Assembly: GCF_042100115.1 (NCBI RefSeq)
Contig: NC_091272.1
Span: 4,650,001-4,714,000, forward strand
Direction of reading: 5' to 3'
DNA length: 64,000 nt
Source: Alternaria dauci
Lineage: Eukaryota > Ascomycota > Dothideomycetes > Pleosporales > Pleosporaceae
Shown: positions 1 to 11,822 of the stretch, one piece after another
Layout: each line of letters starts with the position of its first letter
Position numbering within the stretch: the first letter of the stretch is position 1
Made by a program: the position numbers and the translations under genes
Notes under the pieces: generated by a model
Databases searched by the model: none
Seen by the model: only the letters and a program-made list of their open reading frames with translations
What the model was told of the DNA's origin: nothing

Positions 1-3000
1 TATAAGTATTTAAGTTAGTAAGAACTTATAAAGATTAGCTAAAGTATAATATACTTAAAAGATTTTAAAGAACTTACTAAAGTATAACTACTATAGTTAC
101 TAAAACTATAGTAATTATAGTAATACTTATCTAGCTTCTTATAAATCTACTTTTACTTATAAATAGTTTAAGTATAGTATAAGGAAGTTATATAAGTAGT
201 AATTACATTAGTATACTTATTACTATTACTCTAAATAAATACTATAGTACTTTAGAAGTAATACTTCTTAATATATTTTAGATTAAGATAATAAACTATC
301 TTAAGAAGCTTATAGCTTATATAAAGAGTATATTTAAAGTATATATTAATATTAGTATAAAGGTATTAAGTAAGGTATTAGAAAGATTTCTATTATAATA
401 AATAATAAATAAATAGTTACTATAGAGAATTCTACTCCTACTTTACTAAAAATTCTATAACCCTAAAGAGGAAGTAAATAAAAACTTACCTTTACTATAA
501 TAAAGTAAAAGTATAAAGGTAACTTATTATAAAATCCTTAGTTACTTTTATATTACTCTTAGACTTAGTAATAAATATAATATACTTTACTTTAATACTA
601 TAACTATATAGTATAAGATATATACATATAAAGTAAACTTAAAGACTAAATACTCTTTTCTTATTTTTTAATAAAGATTTTAGGTTTTTATTAAAGTTAA
701 GACTATTAAGGATACTTACCTAAGAGGGGAGGTTCTATAATATATAAGATATAGTTTAACTAAAAGAGTACTAAGGTTTTAATATAATTACTTTTCTTAT
801 TATCTTTATAAATAAGGAACTTACTCTTAACTTATACTTTACGTATAAGAAGACTAGTAAGAATTATTATTATTACTTTCTTAGTATACTATTAGTATAT
901 AGACCTATCCCTTACTATTCTCTTATAGTATAAAGTAAATACTATTACTTATAACTACCTTTTATATTATAATACCTTATTATCCTAAGCTTATTAAATA
1001 CGTCTTAGTAACTAGAAAATAGCTCCTTTATAGTAATCCTTAGGGTTATTAAGTTATAGAGTATACCTCTTAGTTTCTCTCCTCTTCTTAATAGCTAGGG
1101 ACTCCCTAAGGCCCCTAATTTCTCTATAAAGGATACTATTTTAGGTAGTAATATAATATAAACTTTATTAAAGCTTCTTAATATCTTTATCCCTCTAATC
1201 TTTAACTAAATAGTGTATTATAAACTTTAATTTAAGCTAGTCCTTAGTACTAAGTACTAAAGTTAAGCTTTTATCTAAATCTAATACCTTATTATAAAAT
1301 TTTTAGAGTATAACCTTAGGGTTAGGTAGGTATATACCTATTACTTTAAAGGACTTTCTAATTACTAAAGGTTTAAAAGTATTACTCTAAGCCCTCTAAA
1401 AGAGTAAGAAAAAGTTTCTTTTTACTATATTAAGTAACCCTTAGCTACTATAGAGGTATACTATTAACTAGTTTATATAAGTACTTAAAAGGGGTTTAAA
1501 TATCCTAACGTTAAAGGGTTAAAGCGTATAGGTTATATAAGGTAGAAATATAGCTAATAGGATATTATTATTATTATAATAATTAATAAAATCTATAGTT
1601 ATATAAGATCTATAGCTATTAAGGAGTAGTAATTAGTACCCTATTAAAGTATATTATCTAGTCTCTTACTTAAAAACCTCTTTTAATTAAGCTAATCCTA
1701 TATTATTATTACTCTAGCTAGAGGGAGATAAGGTAAAAAAGACTAAGTGTTTTCCTAGATTAATAGCGTCTGTCTAGGTTAATTAAACTATCCTATTAGC
1801 TACCTTATAGATAAGAGATAGACTTAAAACTAAGCTATCTAAATAAATATAAGCTAGTACTATTATTTACTTAGTTAAGCTATCTTAAAGCGCTTAAGTA
1901 ACCCCTTTTTAGCTATATAATACCTTATTATTAGCTTTAACCTTTATAGACTTTTTTTTATTATTATAGTATATTTAGAGACTTTTTTAAGATAAAGCGC
2001 TAACTAGGTAACTATAGGCTTATATAAGCCTATATTTAGTATAGCTAGTACGTACGTAGTATATTATAAATACTAGATACTAAAGATATATAATAGTATT
2101 ATACGCCTACTAGAGATAAGATATAACCTTCTAATATATATACTATCCTCTACTATCTTTTACTATCCTCTACTATCCTTTACTATATCTACTCTTTATA
2201 ACTACTACTACTACCTTTACTACTACTACCTCTACCCCTGTAAGTACTATCCTAAGAATAACTAACTAGCTACTTATAGTATAGCTACTACTACTACTTA
2301 ATAATTAGCTTTAGTTAGAGGAATATTAATAGTAGTATAGCCTATACCTTATTCTCTTATCTTTATAGTATCTTTTTAAATTCCCCCTCTTTAAGCCTAG
2401 AATACTAGTCTTTAAGTACTCTTTTAATATTAATAGCTTAGTAGTATAACTATTTCTTAGTCTCTTTACTCTACCTACTAAAGGTTAGGTAGGTAAGGTA
2501 GCTAAATATAAGGAGATTAATAAGGTAGTAAGTATTAGTGTAGATAATCTCCTTATACTTTATAACTCTCTTTAGATATTATATTCTAGTCTCCTTATAA
2601 GTTACCTCTATAATAATATTACTAACCCTAGACCTCTTAATAAGGTACTAGCTAATAGATTTACTTTTACTAAGGATTTAGAGTATTAGAGGTATTTACT
2701 CCTCTAGCTCCTTACTAACTACTAGATTTAGCTCCTAGGTATATATAGTAGTAGGGCTTATATTATTTATATTTAATAGGTTAAGGGGCTCCTTACTAGA
2801 GAAGGTATACTAGCCTAGCTAGATAGCTATAATAAGTTACCTTAAGGGATATATAGTATTTATATATAGTATAATTTAATTATATATAGTAGGATACTTA
2901 AAGTTAGTATTAGTATAAAGGTTAGAAGTAGCTAGGTTTTTATATAACCCTTCTTAGTTATAGTAAATATACTATATCCTCCCCTTTATAATATATTATA

Positions 3001-3853
3001 ATTATATTACTAGCTAATACTAGTAATCGCTATTAGATCTCTACTAAGGTTTAATAGGTGTCTTTTTTAGTTACCTTTAGTAAATTTTTTTTAACTTTAG
3101 TTTTTACGTATAGATGTTAGAGCTTTACTACTATAAAACGCTAATTAGTCTAGCGTTTAAATCGCGTTATTACTTTATCTTTTCTATTAACTTTTATAAC
3201 TAATAAGTAGAGGGATAGCTACTTTTTACTTTTTTAAAGTTTTATTTTAATAATACCCCCCTACTTATAGAAAATAAAAAATTATAATACCTTATTAAAG
3301 ACGCCTTTTATTCTCCTAAGTATCTTAAGTTAAAACCCCTTCTTATCTATATTAAATATATAGGTAGGCTATACTTAATACTCCTCTATCTTTTAATATA
3401 AAAGCTTAAAGTATAAGTAGTATTTATCCCCTAAATTAGTATTATAGCGTAATTAATCTATCCCCTAAGTATACTAAGATATAAGATAGTTATTATTTTA
3501 GTTAATAAACTATATAACCTAGGTTTCTAAGACCTCTTTTCTAGCTAAAGAACTTATAAATCTCTTTATTATAGTCCTTATAGGGGGTATATAACGCTTA
3601 GTAAGTATTTTAATATATTATATAAGCTTAGATTTATATTATAGATATAGGGATAGCTTACGTAAGCTATAGTATTTAGTTTTACCCTAGTATCTTTAAG
3701 TAATCGTAACGCGGTTAATATTATACTTTTTAGCGACTTATTAGTATAAGAAATATTCTCCTAAGTTATATAATTTAATTTCTATAATTACTTCTTAAAT
3801 TAGATCTATATTAGTAGAGTTATAACGCGTTAAAGTGTTGTTATTATTATAGT
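1..3853. repeat. AT-rich RIP-degenerated repeat block
   Basis: The block is very AT-rich and dominated by TA steps. CpA and TpG dinucleotides are almost absent; I count only about a dozen by eye over 3.8 kb. That is the expected end state of repeat-induced point mutation, which turns CpA into TpA on both strands of repeated DNA. No open frame of 60 codons exists on either strand. Internal low-complexity runs occur around 2145-2240 (ctatcctcta-like units, then tac units). The last 750 bases hold several aacgcg/cgcgtt words that could be leftovers of terminal repeats, but I cannot name the element class. The change to normal-GC sequence is abrupt, near 3853. Likely a dead transposon or nested repeats forming an AT isochore. 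Confidence 0.85.
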
Positions 3854-4201
3854 AGGGGTGTTCATCGAGCGACCATAATCATCGAACGCACGGACACGGT
3901 AGTCAATGAGCGTCCAAGGATTTGATGCCTTCTACGCCGATGACGCCCTTTGCAGGCCGTACTTCCACACCCACACATCTCCAAAATCATACCCATCGCG
4001 AGCCTCCCTTGACAGAACTTTCTTGAATCGAATGAGCCCAGTACATCCGCTCATTCATTGTGGGAAGGAATGACCGAAAATGCCGACCGCATGGACCGAG
4101 CGCTCCGTTATGGCAGGCTTATTTAGCTGTTGCTACGCACCCGGGATGAACAGCGAGCAATTACGCCTCTTCGCAAAACCATCCGTTGCTTTCGATGTAA
4201 G
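3854..4201. other. Intergenic, upstream of the P450
   Basis: Normal-GC sequence between the AT-rich block and the P450 start. It presumably holds the P450 promoter. I see no TATA box I would defend and no further gene. Confidence 0.5.
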
Positions 4202-6038
4202 ATGCTAGATATCCGTCTCGTCATCAAGTTTGCTGCGGGTATTCTGCTCCACGCGACAGTCTTCTCCAGACATCTCGAATGGGATCGACGCGCACCCAAC
4301 ATCTTGGCCTTCGCCTATGCTGCCTTCGTAGCTACAGTGGTCATCATCGCCATCAGTGAGGGTGTCTCATTGAGATTGTCAGTCGTATCGGCCAGCGCTG
4401 TCGTCACATGCTTTCTCGGTGGCTTCCTCTGTTCTATGATCATCTATCGACTGTTCCTGCATCCTCTCAAATTATTCCCCGGACCAATAGCTGCTCGCGT
4501 GACTAGTCTGTGGATCATCAGGCAAAACATACCAGACCTGAAATTTTATGTCAAGTTGCGCAGTCTGCATGATCAATACGGAGACTTCGTGCGGATACGT
4601 AAGTTAAGACCACAGCAGTATGAAGGTGCCACTAATTTCCTCCAGGACCACGAGAAATCTCGATCTGCCATCCCGATGCCGTAAAAGACGTTCACGGACC
4701 CAGAAGCAACATCAAGAAAGGCGAATTCTACGATCAAACCTAACCATTCCATACCTTGCAATTCATCCGTGATCCAGATCTTCACAAACAGCAACGTCGG
4801 TATTGGGACAAGGCCTTTCATAATACTGGTCAGTGAGTTTGGATCATACCTATAATCTTAGCTGACAATCGCAGCATTGCAAGACTATATGCCACGACTC
4901 AAGAGGCACTATCGCCTTACTGCCGATATACTCTCCCACCATGCGGCTTCCAGCACACCGATAAATGCTAGTGGTGCTTTCTTAGATCTCTTCTTCGATG
5001 TCATATCGGACCTAACGTTTGGTCAATCATTTGATACGCAAACTACGAATCAGCGAAGCCCGATCGTGGCAGATTTTCTTAGAAAGCAGAAGGCGGTTGG
5101 CTTTGCACTGCTTAATATGCCTCTGCTTCATATCGCCAGGAACCTACGTATCTTGTTGAAAAGGCAGAAGTCTTGGGAAGGCTGGTACGATGAAGCTTTG
5201 CAAGCGCGCAGCAAGGTAAGCCATTCAGGCTCTATCCAGCTCGTACCTGATCTGCTCACACGCGCAGATGCATAGTCATGAGCCGGACATATACACATAC
5301 TTGTCGCAATCTGATGGCTTCAAGAATAATGCTTTGAGTGAAGCGAAGTTGGCTATCGTTGCTGGTGCTGATACGAACGCCATTACAGTGTCCAATGTTT
5401 GCTACCTGCTGTGCCAGCACCCCGTATATCAAGCTCAACTTTACAAAGAGTTATCAGGCTTGCGGAGTTTGGACGGAGTCATCGATGATCGTGACTTGTT
5501 AGGCAAATCTTACCTGACTGGCATCATTAACGAAACATTGAGGCGGCATCCGCCCGTACCCTCCGGCCTTCAGCGTGTGACGCCTGCGGAGGGTGCGATC
5601 ATCGCAGGCCAATATATTCCAGGCCATATGAACGTAACGACACCAACGTACGCTCTGCATCGAGGTATTTAGTTCTCCCGCATGGCGTACTTTACACTGA
5701 CCCTTGTAGATTCACGCGCGTTCGTCCGGCCCGACGATTTTATACCTGAACGCTGGTCATCCCAACCTGACCTCATCCTTCGTAGAGACGCATTCGTGCC
5801 ATTCGGTTTGGGGGGATACAACTGCGCGGGGAAGCCGTTGGCTATGATGCAGCTACGTATGGTTGTTGCCATGATCTTCAGAAGATTTACGGTCTCATTC
5901 GCGCCTGACAAGGAAGGATCGTGCCAGTATTTCATCAACCATCAAGCCGACTGTTTTACGCTGCACCTCAAACCGCTTCCTCTGTTTATTGGGGAAAGAT
6001 CTGCCATCTCTGAGTTGCAGAATCTGGCTGATCTATGA
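4202..6038 (+). pseudogene. Cytochrome P450 with in-frame stop codon
   Basis: Five exons are supported by splice signals and frame: 4202-4598, 4646-4828, 4875-5215, 5268-5664 and 5710-6038, giving 549 codons. The N-terminus has several hydrophobic stretches ending near the usual proline-rich hinge (LFPGP). The I-helix motif is AGADTN, the ExxR motif is NETLRR, a PERW motif follows, and the heme loop reads FGLGGYNCAGKPLA with its cysteine ligand, so this is an E-class membrane P450 monooxygenase. Codon 165 (4741-4743) is TAA, inside a conserved stretch, while both sides remain perfectly in frame. The gene is therefore a young pseudogene, or the stop is a sequencing error. Skipping 4681-4791 as an intron would keep frame but remove conserved sequence, so I disfavour it. 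The start ATG at 4202 is chosen because it precedes the first hydrophobic segment. Substrate is unknown. Confidence 0.85.
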
Positions 6039-6227
6039 TCTACTTTAGGTTCTTGTCGAAGGCTCCTCACAAAACACCCGTAGTTTTGATAGTCCATCCT
6101 TGTGGGCAGCGAAGCGTTAGTACTACAGTCGTTCACTAGTACCAGTAATAAACTTGCAAAGTCGAACGTAAGAGAGGAGATTTCAACTTCTGTAAAGGGA
6201 GAGTGTAGGTACCAAAGTAGCGACAGT

Positions 6228-7247
6228 TTACACATTAACAGCAACAACCTTCCCACCCTCGGTGTAAGTGCCATTCACTGGGACAGCCTGACCTCCCGAT
6301 GTTGTAACATAGACCACGCCTTGGTCTCTCCATGTTCTTCCAAAAGCAGCCGCAGTCGCACCAGCAACCACCGTTGAATTCAGTCCTCCAACGATCAAGC
6401 TTCGACTTCCATCTGCATCCACTCGTGTCAACGTGTTCCCGCCGTTATCCGTAACAAAGGCGACGCCGTCCGCAGACATGGCGAAATCATCTCCAGGTAA
6501 ATTGGTTTGGAGGGTTTCATACGGTCCGGTCGCCTCACCAGTCGATGTATCGATTTTGACACGACAGAACAATCCTTTCAACGCGTTGATGTAGTAAAGA
6601 TACCCATCGAAGATTTTGATCCCGTTAATACCCAGCACAATAAATGCTCCCTCCGCCGGCTTCATCGTCTCATCTTCGAGTACAGCATCGTACTTGCCCG
6701 TCCAGACATTCAATCGCCAAACGAGTCCAAGAACGGAGTCTGAAATCAGAACAGTGCCCCTCTTGCGATCTAGCGTCGTCATTCCGTTCAGGAGACTGGC
6801 TTCGGGGAGCGCCTCGATCTCGGAGACTCTTTCGCATTTTGCCAAATCACCACGATTAAAGTCAATTCGCCATACCGAATAGCTCGCTGGATCTGATTCT
6901 CCCCGTGCGATGGAGTAGTTGCCTGCGATGAATACGAAGACGTCGGGGCTTATCTCTGTGATTCCAAACAGGCTGGTCGTGTTCGTTTCGTCTTCGAGAT
7001 TTGTGATGAGGGTTGCAGTGTTGCTGTGGAAAGGATTGATTTCGTATAGGGAGGGGCGGTCGATTAGTGTGACTAGAAGGTTTCCGTTTGAGCGGACGAC
7101 GATATTTTCGATCCATGTGCCATTGTCGAATTGGTATAATAGTCGGGCGGAAGCCTCGGAACTGGTCGGGAGAGCTGCAGCAGCAGCAAGAGGAACTCGT
7201 AAGATTGAGATGATGAGAAGGGCGAAGAAGGTGCCAAGGTGAAACAT
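6228..7247 (-). CDS. Secreted SMP-30/gluconolactonase-like beta-propeller protein
   Basis: Single-exon ORF of 339 residues. The N-terminus (about 1-24) is a clear signal peptide, with a hydrophobic core followed by a run of alanines. The rest has the spacing of a six-bladed beta-propeller of the SMP-30/NHL-like type: repeated hydrophobic strands separated by Gly/Asp turns, including short motifs such as ISDSVLGLVWR and FVTDNGGNTLTRVDADG. Several N-glycosylation sequons fit secretion. Members are hydrolase-like or binding proteins, often near fungal secondary-metabolism genes; the catalytic role here is unknown. It is transcribed toward the P450 and ends 189 bases from it. The Zn2Cys6 regulator lies upstream on the same strand. 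Confidence 0.8.
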   Translation of the reverse strand: MFHLGTFFALLIISILRVPLAAAAALPTSSEASARLLYQFDNGTWIENIVVRSNGNLLVTLIDRPSLYEINPFHSNTATLITNLEDETNTTSLFGITEISPDVFVFIAGNYSIARGESDPASYSVWRIDFNRGDLAKCERVSEIEALPEASLLNGMTTLDRKRGTVLISDSVLGLVWRLNVWTGKYDAVLEDETMKPAEGAFIVLGINGIKIFDGYLYYINALKGLFCRVKIDTSTGEATGPYETLQTNLPGDDFAMSADGVAFVTDNGGNTLTRVDADGSRSLIVGGLNSTVVAGATAAAFGRTWRDQGVVYVTTSGGQAVPVNGTYTEGGKVVAVNV

Positions 7248-8061
7248 TTTGGATTGATGTTAAGCTGTTATGGACACCAAATGTGGTCCTTTCATGCTGC
7301 ATTTATATGCCGTAGAAATCGATACCATTGTCAATTGCACAGCTCAGTTCGCTTGATAAGCATCATTTTCATAGACATTATGTGAAAGGCACGTTTGGTG
7401 TCCGTTAGCACATGACGTGGGTCTGAGGCTTTGTAAGCTTGTGCCTACAGTTCCGCATCTCGAGGTCTTGCCCAGGGTACCATGTTTTGATAAGATGGGA
7501 AAATGTCAGCAACTGGGAACACAACTCTCGTTTAATCAGAGAGCTGCACAAGGGTAAATAATGTCCAACACTGGATTTATTGACTTGGGAGATTTCTCAG
7601 CCGCATTTAGCGTTCCAAAGGTTGGCTTGCATGGCGGTGTATTGTACACATCATTGGTGGTATATCAGGACCGACTGACCTTGGAATAAGTCGACAAGAC
7701 TACTTAGGTAATCATTGTCTCGGAGTTTCGCGACTGCGCATAGTGCGAGCCTGCTAGGCGTTTTGTTTTCAATAAATCGTTCAGAGTCGGGCCACTTCTC
7801 ACGATGCAGCTGCTACCGTAGCATCCGGTAGGCGAAGAAAGACTCTCTTACAAGACTAGCTTGGCAAGCCAACCGTTTAGGCTAATTGTGACTCGTACAA
7901 TGCAGTGAGACAGAATCGGGCCGCAGTTGGGTGTCGTATTGAGGATGGTCACGATGCAGCGGCGAGAATTACCTTGAAAATCAGGCAAAGAATTATCTCG
8001 GCAACAAGTCAGTATGGCTTTTGCTCTACAGTTCAAAAATGTTTGTCGGAGGCGACTTGAC
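7248..8061. other. Intergenic, promoter side of the propeller gene
   Basis: About 0.8 kb without a supportable gene. It should contain the promoter of the propeller gene and the 3' region of the Zn2Cys6 regulator gene. No repeat or RNA gene seen. Confidence 0.5.
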
Positions 8062-9671
8062 TCATGCTTCCAGTATCTGCGTGTACACTTCTCCAACTCT
8101 CCATCTCCCAGCAAACAATCCAACCACCCTCTTGAATCCCTCCATCTCCCTCTCCTCCAAACAATCATCATCTGCATAGAATTCTCTCGTCTTCCAAACC
8201 GCCACTCCCGCTCTAACAACGCAACACAGCCCTGCAAAAGGCAGTCTTTCCACCCCATCACCCCCATTCTCCCCGCCTTCCCATCCCCCTTCCCCATTGA
8301 TTTTCCCAATCGCCACCTTCACCATATCCCAAGCCATACGTCTCGCGTACTTGAGCGCCAAGTGTACCTTCTCATACTCTGCATGCGGACGTCCTGCTAG
8401 CACTGGTAAGCTAGACGACAGGTGCCGTATCTGTGCTTCTTGGAGTAGAATGTTTGTGCAAAAGGCTAGCGCAATAGCGTCGCAGTGCAGCCACGTGTGC
8501 GGTTCGGGTTTGGAGACAAGGGCTTGGATACAAGATGTCAGAGTTGATGTTGCTGTGTCGTAGGCGTAAGGAGGTGGTGATGATGATGATGATGAAGAGC
8601 TAGTAGCGAGAGAGGAGATGTACTCCAAAGCTGGGCCTGTAGCGAGAGAGACGGTGGATCGAATGTGTAGTTTCCGTGCAGAGATTGCTGATGCTAAGTG
8701 GAGTGGTGGGTGTGGTGGTATCTCAGGAGCTAGATTGTTTGAGACAGATTGAGTGATTGCGTGTGCAGAGTAGAGGATCAGAGGAAGATGTGTAGGCGAT
8801 GTCAGAGATATGACGCGGTCTAGCATGAGCAGACTAGGCTTTATCCACTCCAGTGTTGACGTCAGGTTTGTGCTTTTTGTGGCTGAATGTTCTAGGAGTT
8901 GGTGTATAGCTACGCTTGTTGACATGGTTTGGAAGGCTTGAATTGACATGCCCTGACTTGTTTCGTAGACGGCGAGGAGCATAGAAGCTTGGAGGACACA
9001 GGTGTTAACGTCGGCGCTGCTTTGGAGGATGGCGAGCGATTGTTTCAGTGCGTGGTAGAGTTGGCAGCGTATTATGTGCTCTGCATTCTCGCATGGCCGC
9101 CGGTTCACTAGCCACAGACACAACAGTAGCAGCGGGTGATCTGCCCCGTTGTGTGGTGGTTGCTGATAAGTAACGTCGTTTCGATGGCCTCTCAGCAAGT
9201 CTTCTGGTAGAATAGGACACCATTGTTGGATCGACGGACTGAAATCTTCCGAAGCGAGGGATACGTCCACATTTGCTTGATCCAGTATGTTGTACACTAT
9301 ATCGGCTAACCTTGCCTGGCTCCCAGAAGCTTCCTCAGAGTCAACGACTGCTGATACCGCATGCAGCAACTCCATTGTACCCCGCGACGAGAGATCAACA
9401 TGAGCACATTCTTTGAAACTTATGACTGGTGGCTCTACCTCCACGTCTCCAAGGCGTGGCGGTTCTTTGTACGGCGTGTAATCACACACCCTCCCCTTCC
9501 TAGCAGTCCATCAGTCCGCGAGTACTTGATTCGATAGTGGAAAAGAACTCACACAGCACATCTTTGGCACTGCGGCAGCACTCTATCACATTTCTGTTTC
9601 CTCACCCGGCAGTACATGCATACATTCGCCGCCTTTGCTGTTACAGGTATGAAGCTAGCTATTGCACTCAT
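8062..9671 (-). CDS. Zn2Cys6 transcription factor
   Basis: Two exons, 9553-9671 and 8062-9499, joined by a 53-base intron (9500-9552, GTGAGT...CTAG). The product is 518 residues. Near residue 17 lies a binuclear zinc cluster, C-x2-C-x6-C-x6-C-x2-C-x5-C. The sixth cysteine is supplied only after splicing (exon 2 reads KGRVCDYTPY), which fixes the splice sites and the start ATG at 9671. A short linker and a long helical region without recognisable DNA-binding features follow, as in pathway-specific fungal regulators of the AflR size class. A glycine-rich loop lies near the C-terminus (GGWEGGENGGDGV). Low-complexity serines in the middle are ordinary. Its place beside a P450 and a secreted propeller suggests, without proving, that it regulates them. 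Confidence 0.88.
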
Positions 9672-9981
9672 CTTGCACCCGAGTCCGCCAATCAGATGGC
9701 TCGGAAGATACGACGTGAGGAGTTTCGTCGGAAACTGTAGTAAAAAGATGTTACTGCACGAGTCAACAAGCAGCGGCCGATGCAGCGATAAAGACAATCT
9801 GTAAATATGGTTGTGTCGCTGACGTGCAGGTAAGCAGGGTTTAGCGGATCGGCATCGGCATCTTGTACCGCGGCATCATGACTTACAAATCCTGGGTTGC
9901 CGCACGCTCGAATGAATCGTTATAGTTTGTACATTTCGTTGTTGGGTATCTACATTTCTTCTCCTACTGGCTTTCTCCCAT
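9672..9981. other. Intergenic between the zinc-cluster gene and DUS1
   Basis: About 310 bases containing the promoter of the regulator gene and the 3' end of DUS1. Nothing else recognised. Confidence 0.5.
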
Positions 9982-11822
9982 TTACCCTGCAACCAGTCCA
10001 TCCCTAGGCTCTTCGACAATCTCACTCTTGCCATTCCCATTATCCACTACCCTCTCCTCCACCCTACCTCCAGGCTCGAGCCCCACCGCTTTGGCCTCGT
10101 CTTCTTCCTTCTTAGCCAACTTCTCTGCCTCTTGTTCTAGCCTCTTCTTTTCTTTCTTGCTAACTGTCATACTGCCCTTCTCCAACGCTTCCTTGGGCAG
10201 TGGTCGAACATACGGTTGGCAGACCCAATAGGGCCTTTTGACGCGGGCTACAGTGGCGAGGGAAGACTCGTAAGGATCCAGGTTTTCTCCTGCTATCTCC
10301 TCAATCGGGGCGGGAAGTTGCGTCGCGGAAGTCGACTCATTGGCATGCTCCTGTTCGTACTTCTGGATACCCTCTTTAACGGCCTTCTCTACCAGGCTTA
10401 GCACGTTTTCAAATGCATCAATGTCGCCTGTCCGTGATCGGGCGAGTGCGTCGCGCACATTGTGATGCTGCGAAACAAGAGGACGGAGGAGATGGAAAAG
10501 ATGCGCTTGCATGGCCGTGAGGTTGGGATTCGAAGCTTCTTTCTTCTTCTCCGATTTCGACATTGGTTTTCTCTTCTTCTGTGGCGGGCCGTCCTGTTCG
10601 TCTCCTGCTCTCTTGCCATTCTCCGCGGCGTTGTTGGTGTTTTCTTGTGGCAGCTCTTCGGCGTCTCCAGGCATCCAAAGGGGCTTCCGTTGAGGCGGTT
10701 CCTGGCCGAGAGCGTATTTGTGAATGATGTCCATGTATCGTCTCATCACAGCGTCCATCCTATATCCACCTTTTCCGTCGCGCCCACGCCAGTACTCTCG
10801 TCCTTCCTGGCCAGGTGGTGGTGGTGCGGCAAATATGGTCGGATCGTAAAGGTTTCCTTCTGCGCTCATGACGCCATCTGCACCTGTCGCCTCCAGACAT
10901 GCCGCAATGTCCTCATGCTGGAGGATGTTTCCATTGGCGAATATGACAGTCTCCTTAGGGAGGTTCTCCCGTAGATAGTGGATCATTTTCCAATCTGCCA
11001 GTCCCGTGTTGTGACCCTTTTGTTCTCTCCGTCGGCCGTGTACGGTGATGATGCTTGCGCCAGCGTCCAGCAGTGTTTTTGCGTAGGCCAGGGTCTTTTC
11101 CGGTGTCTCAAGCACCCTCATCTTTGCAGTGACTGGAACATCCAACTCTTCGTGGAGCTTGCGTATCATCCTCGATATCAGGTCCCAGTCCTCTTGTAGA
11201 AAAGCGCCGTACTTGCCCCGCTTCGCAATGCCTTGTGGACATCCCAGATTCAGATCTACGGCATCGCAAAAGGGCGCAACGTGTTTCGCGGCTCGCAAAA
11301 AATCGTCGGGGTCGTTTGAGCAGAACTGCACCGTGAGGGGTCTGTCGAATGCCGGGTTGCCATCGAGATGTCTATCTGAGTCGGGTAATTGTGAGAGGTG
11401 ATAGTCGTCGGTGGGTGACGGGATAGTCGATTTGAGAGGTTGAAAGTGAGCATCGCGGTAGTTGCTCTTCTCACCGAACATCTTGGAGTGGAACATTGGG
11501 GTGTACGCTAGGAGGTTTTTCTGCTGAGACTCGGGGAGGAAGGAGCGCGACAGTAATCGCCATGCCTGTAGAAGCCATTCCGTTAGCCATAATCGCAGGC
11601 GAGTCGTATCGAGATGAAGAGACGTACGAACTCGGACTGTTCAACCATCGGCGCGAGCACCAGCTTCGGACTGCCGATACTCTCATAGAATGCGCGTCCG
11701 TGGAGTTTTCTTCTTTTTCCGTTCTCTTGAGCGGACCCATCTCCGTGGCCTTGACCATGTATAACCCCTGCCATCTCCTCGTTCGCCTGTATCCTCGTCT
11801 CGGTCGTGGTCATCGTGGTCAT
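9982..11822 (-). CDS. DUS1: tRNA-dihydrouridine(16/17) synthase Dus1
   Basis: Two exons, 11628-11822 and 9982-11565, intron 11566-11627 (GTACGT...CTACAG), 592 residues. This FMN enzyme reduces uridines in the tRNA D-loop. Evidence: the N-terminal FYESIGSPKLVLAPMVEQS, then AWRLLSRS and YTPMFHSKMF after the splice; the catalytic-cysteine loop NLGCPQGIAKRGKYGAFLQE; TAKMRV; the HGRRREQKG motif; and the ANGNI strand. All are typical of the eukaryotic Dus1 subfamily. The C-terminus has lysine-rich blocks that could bind RNA or act in nuclear import. The frame stays open upstream to an ATG at 12083, and the extension reads like a mitochondrial leader (basic, ending RRYFATT). I use 11822 as the conservative start, but a longer form is possible. 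Confidence 0.9.

Noticed and set aside
3100..3853. cgcgtt/aacgcg words as inverted terminal repeats of a named transposon
   Set aside because: RIP has altered the sequence too much, and I could not pair two ends or find a target-site duplication.
4681..4791. A possible 111-base intron that would skip the P450 stop
   Set aside because: It has GT and AG ends and keeps frame but would delete conserved P450 residues; the true reading is exon with a stop.
10462..10974. Plus-strand ORF of 170 codons opposite DUS1
   Set aside because: Entirely antisense to the well-supported DUS1 exon, with no domain or start context.
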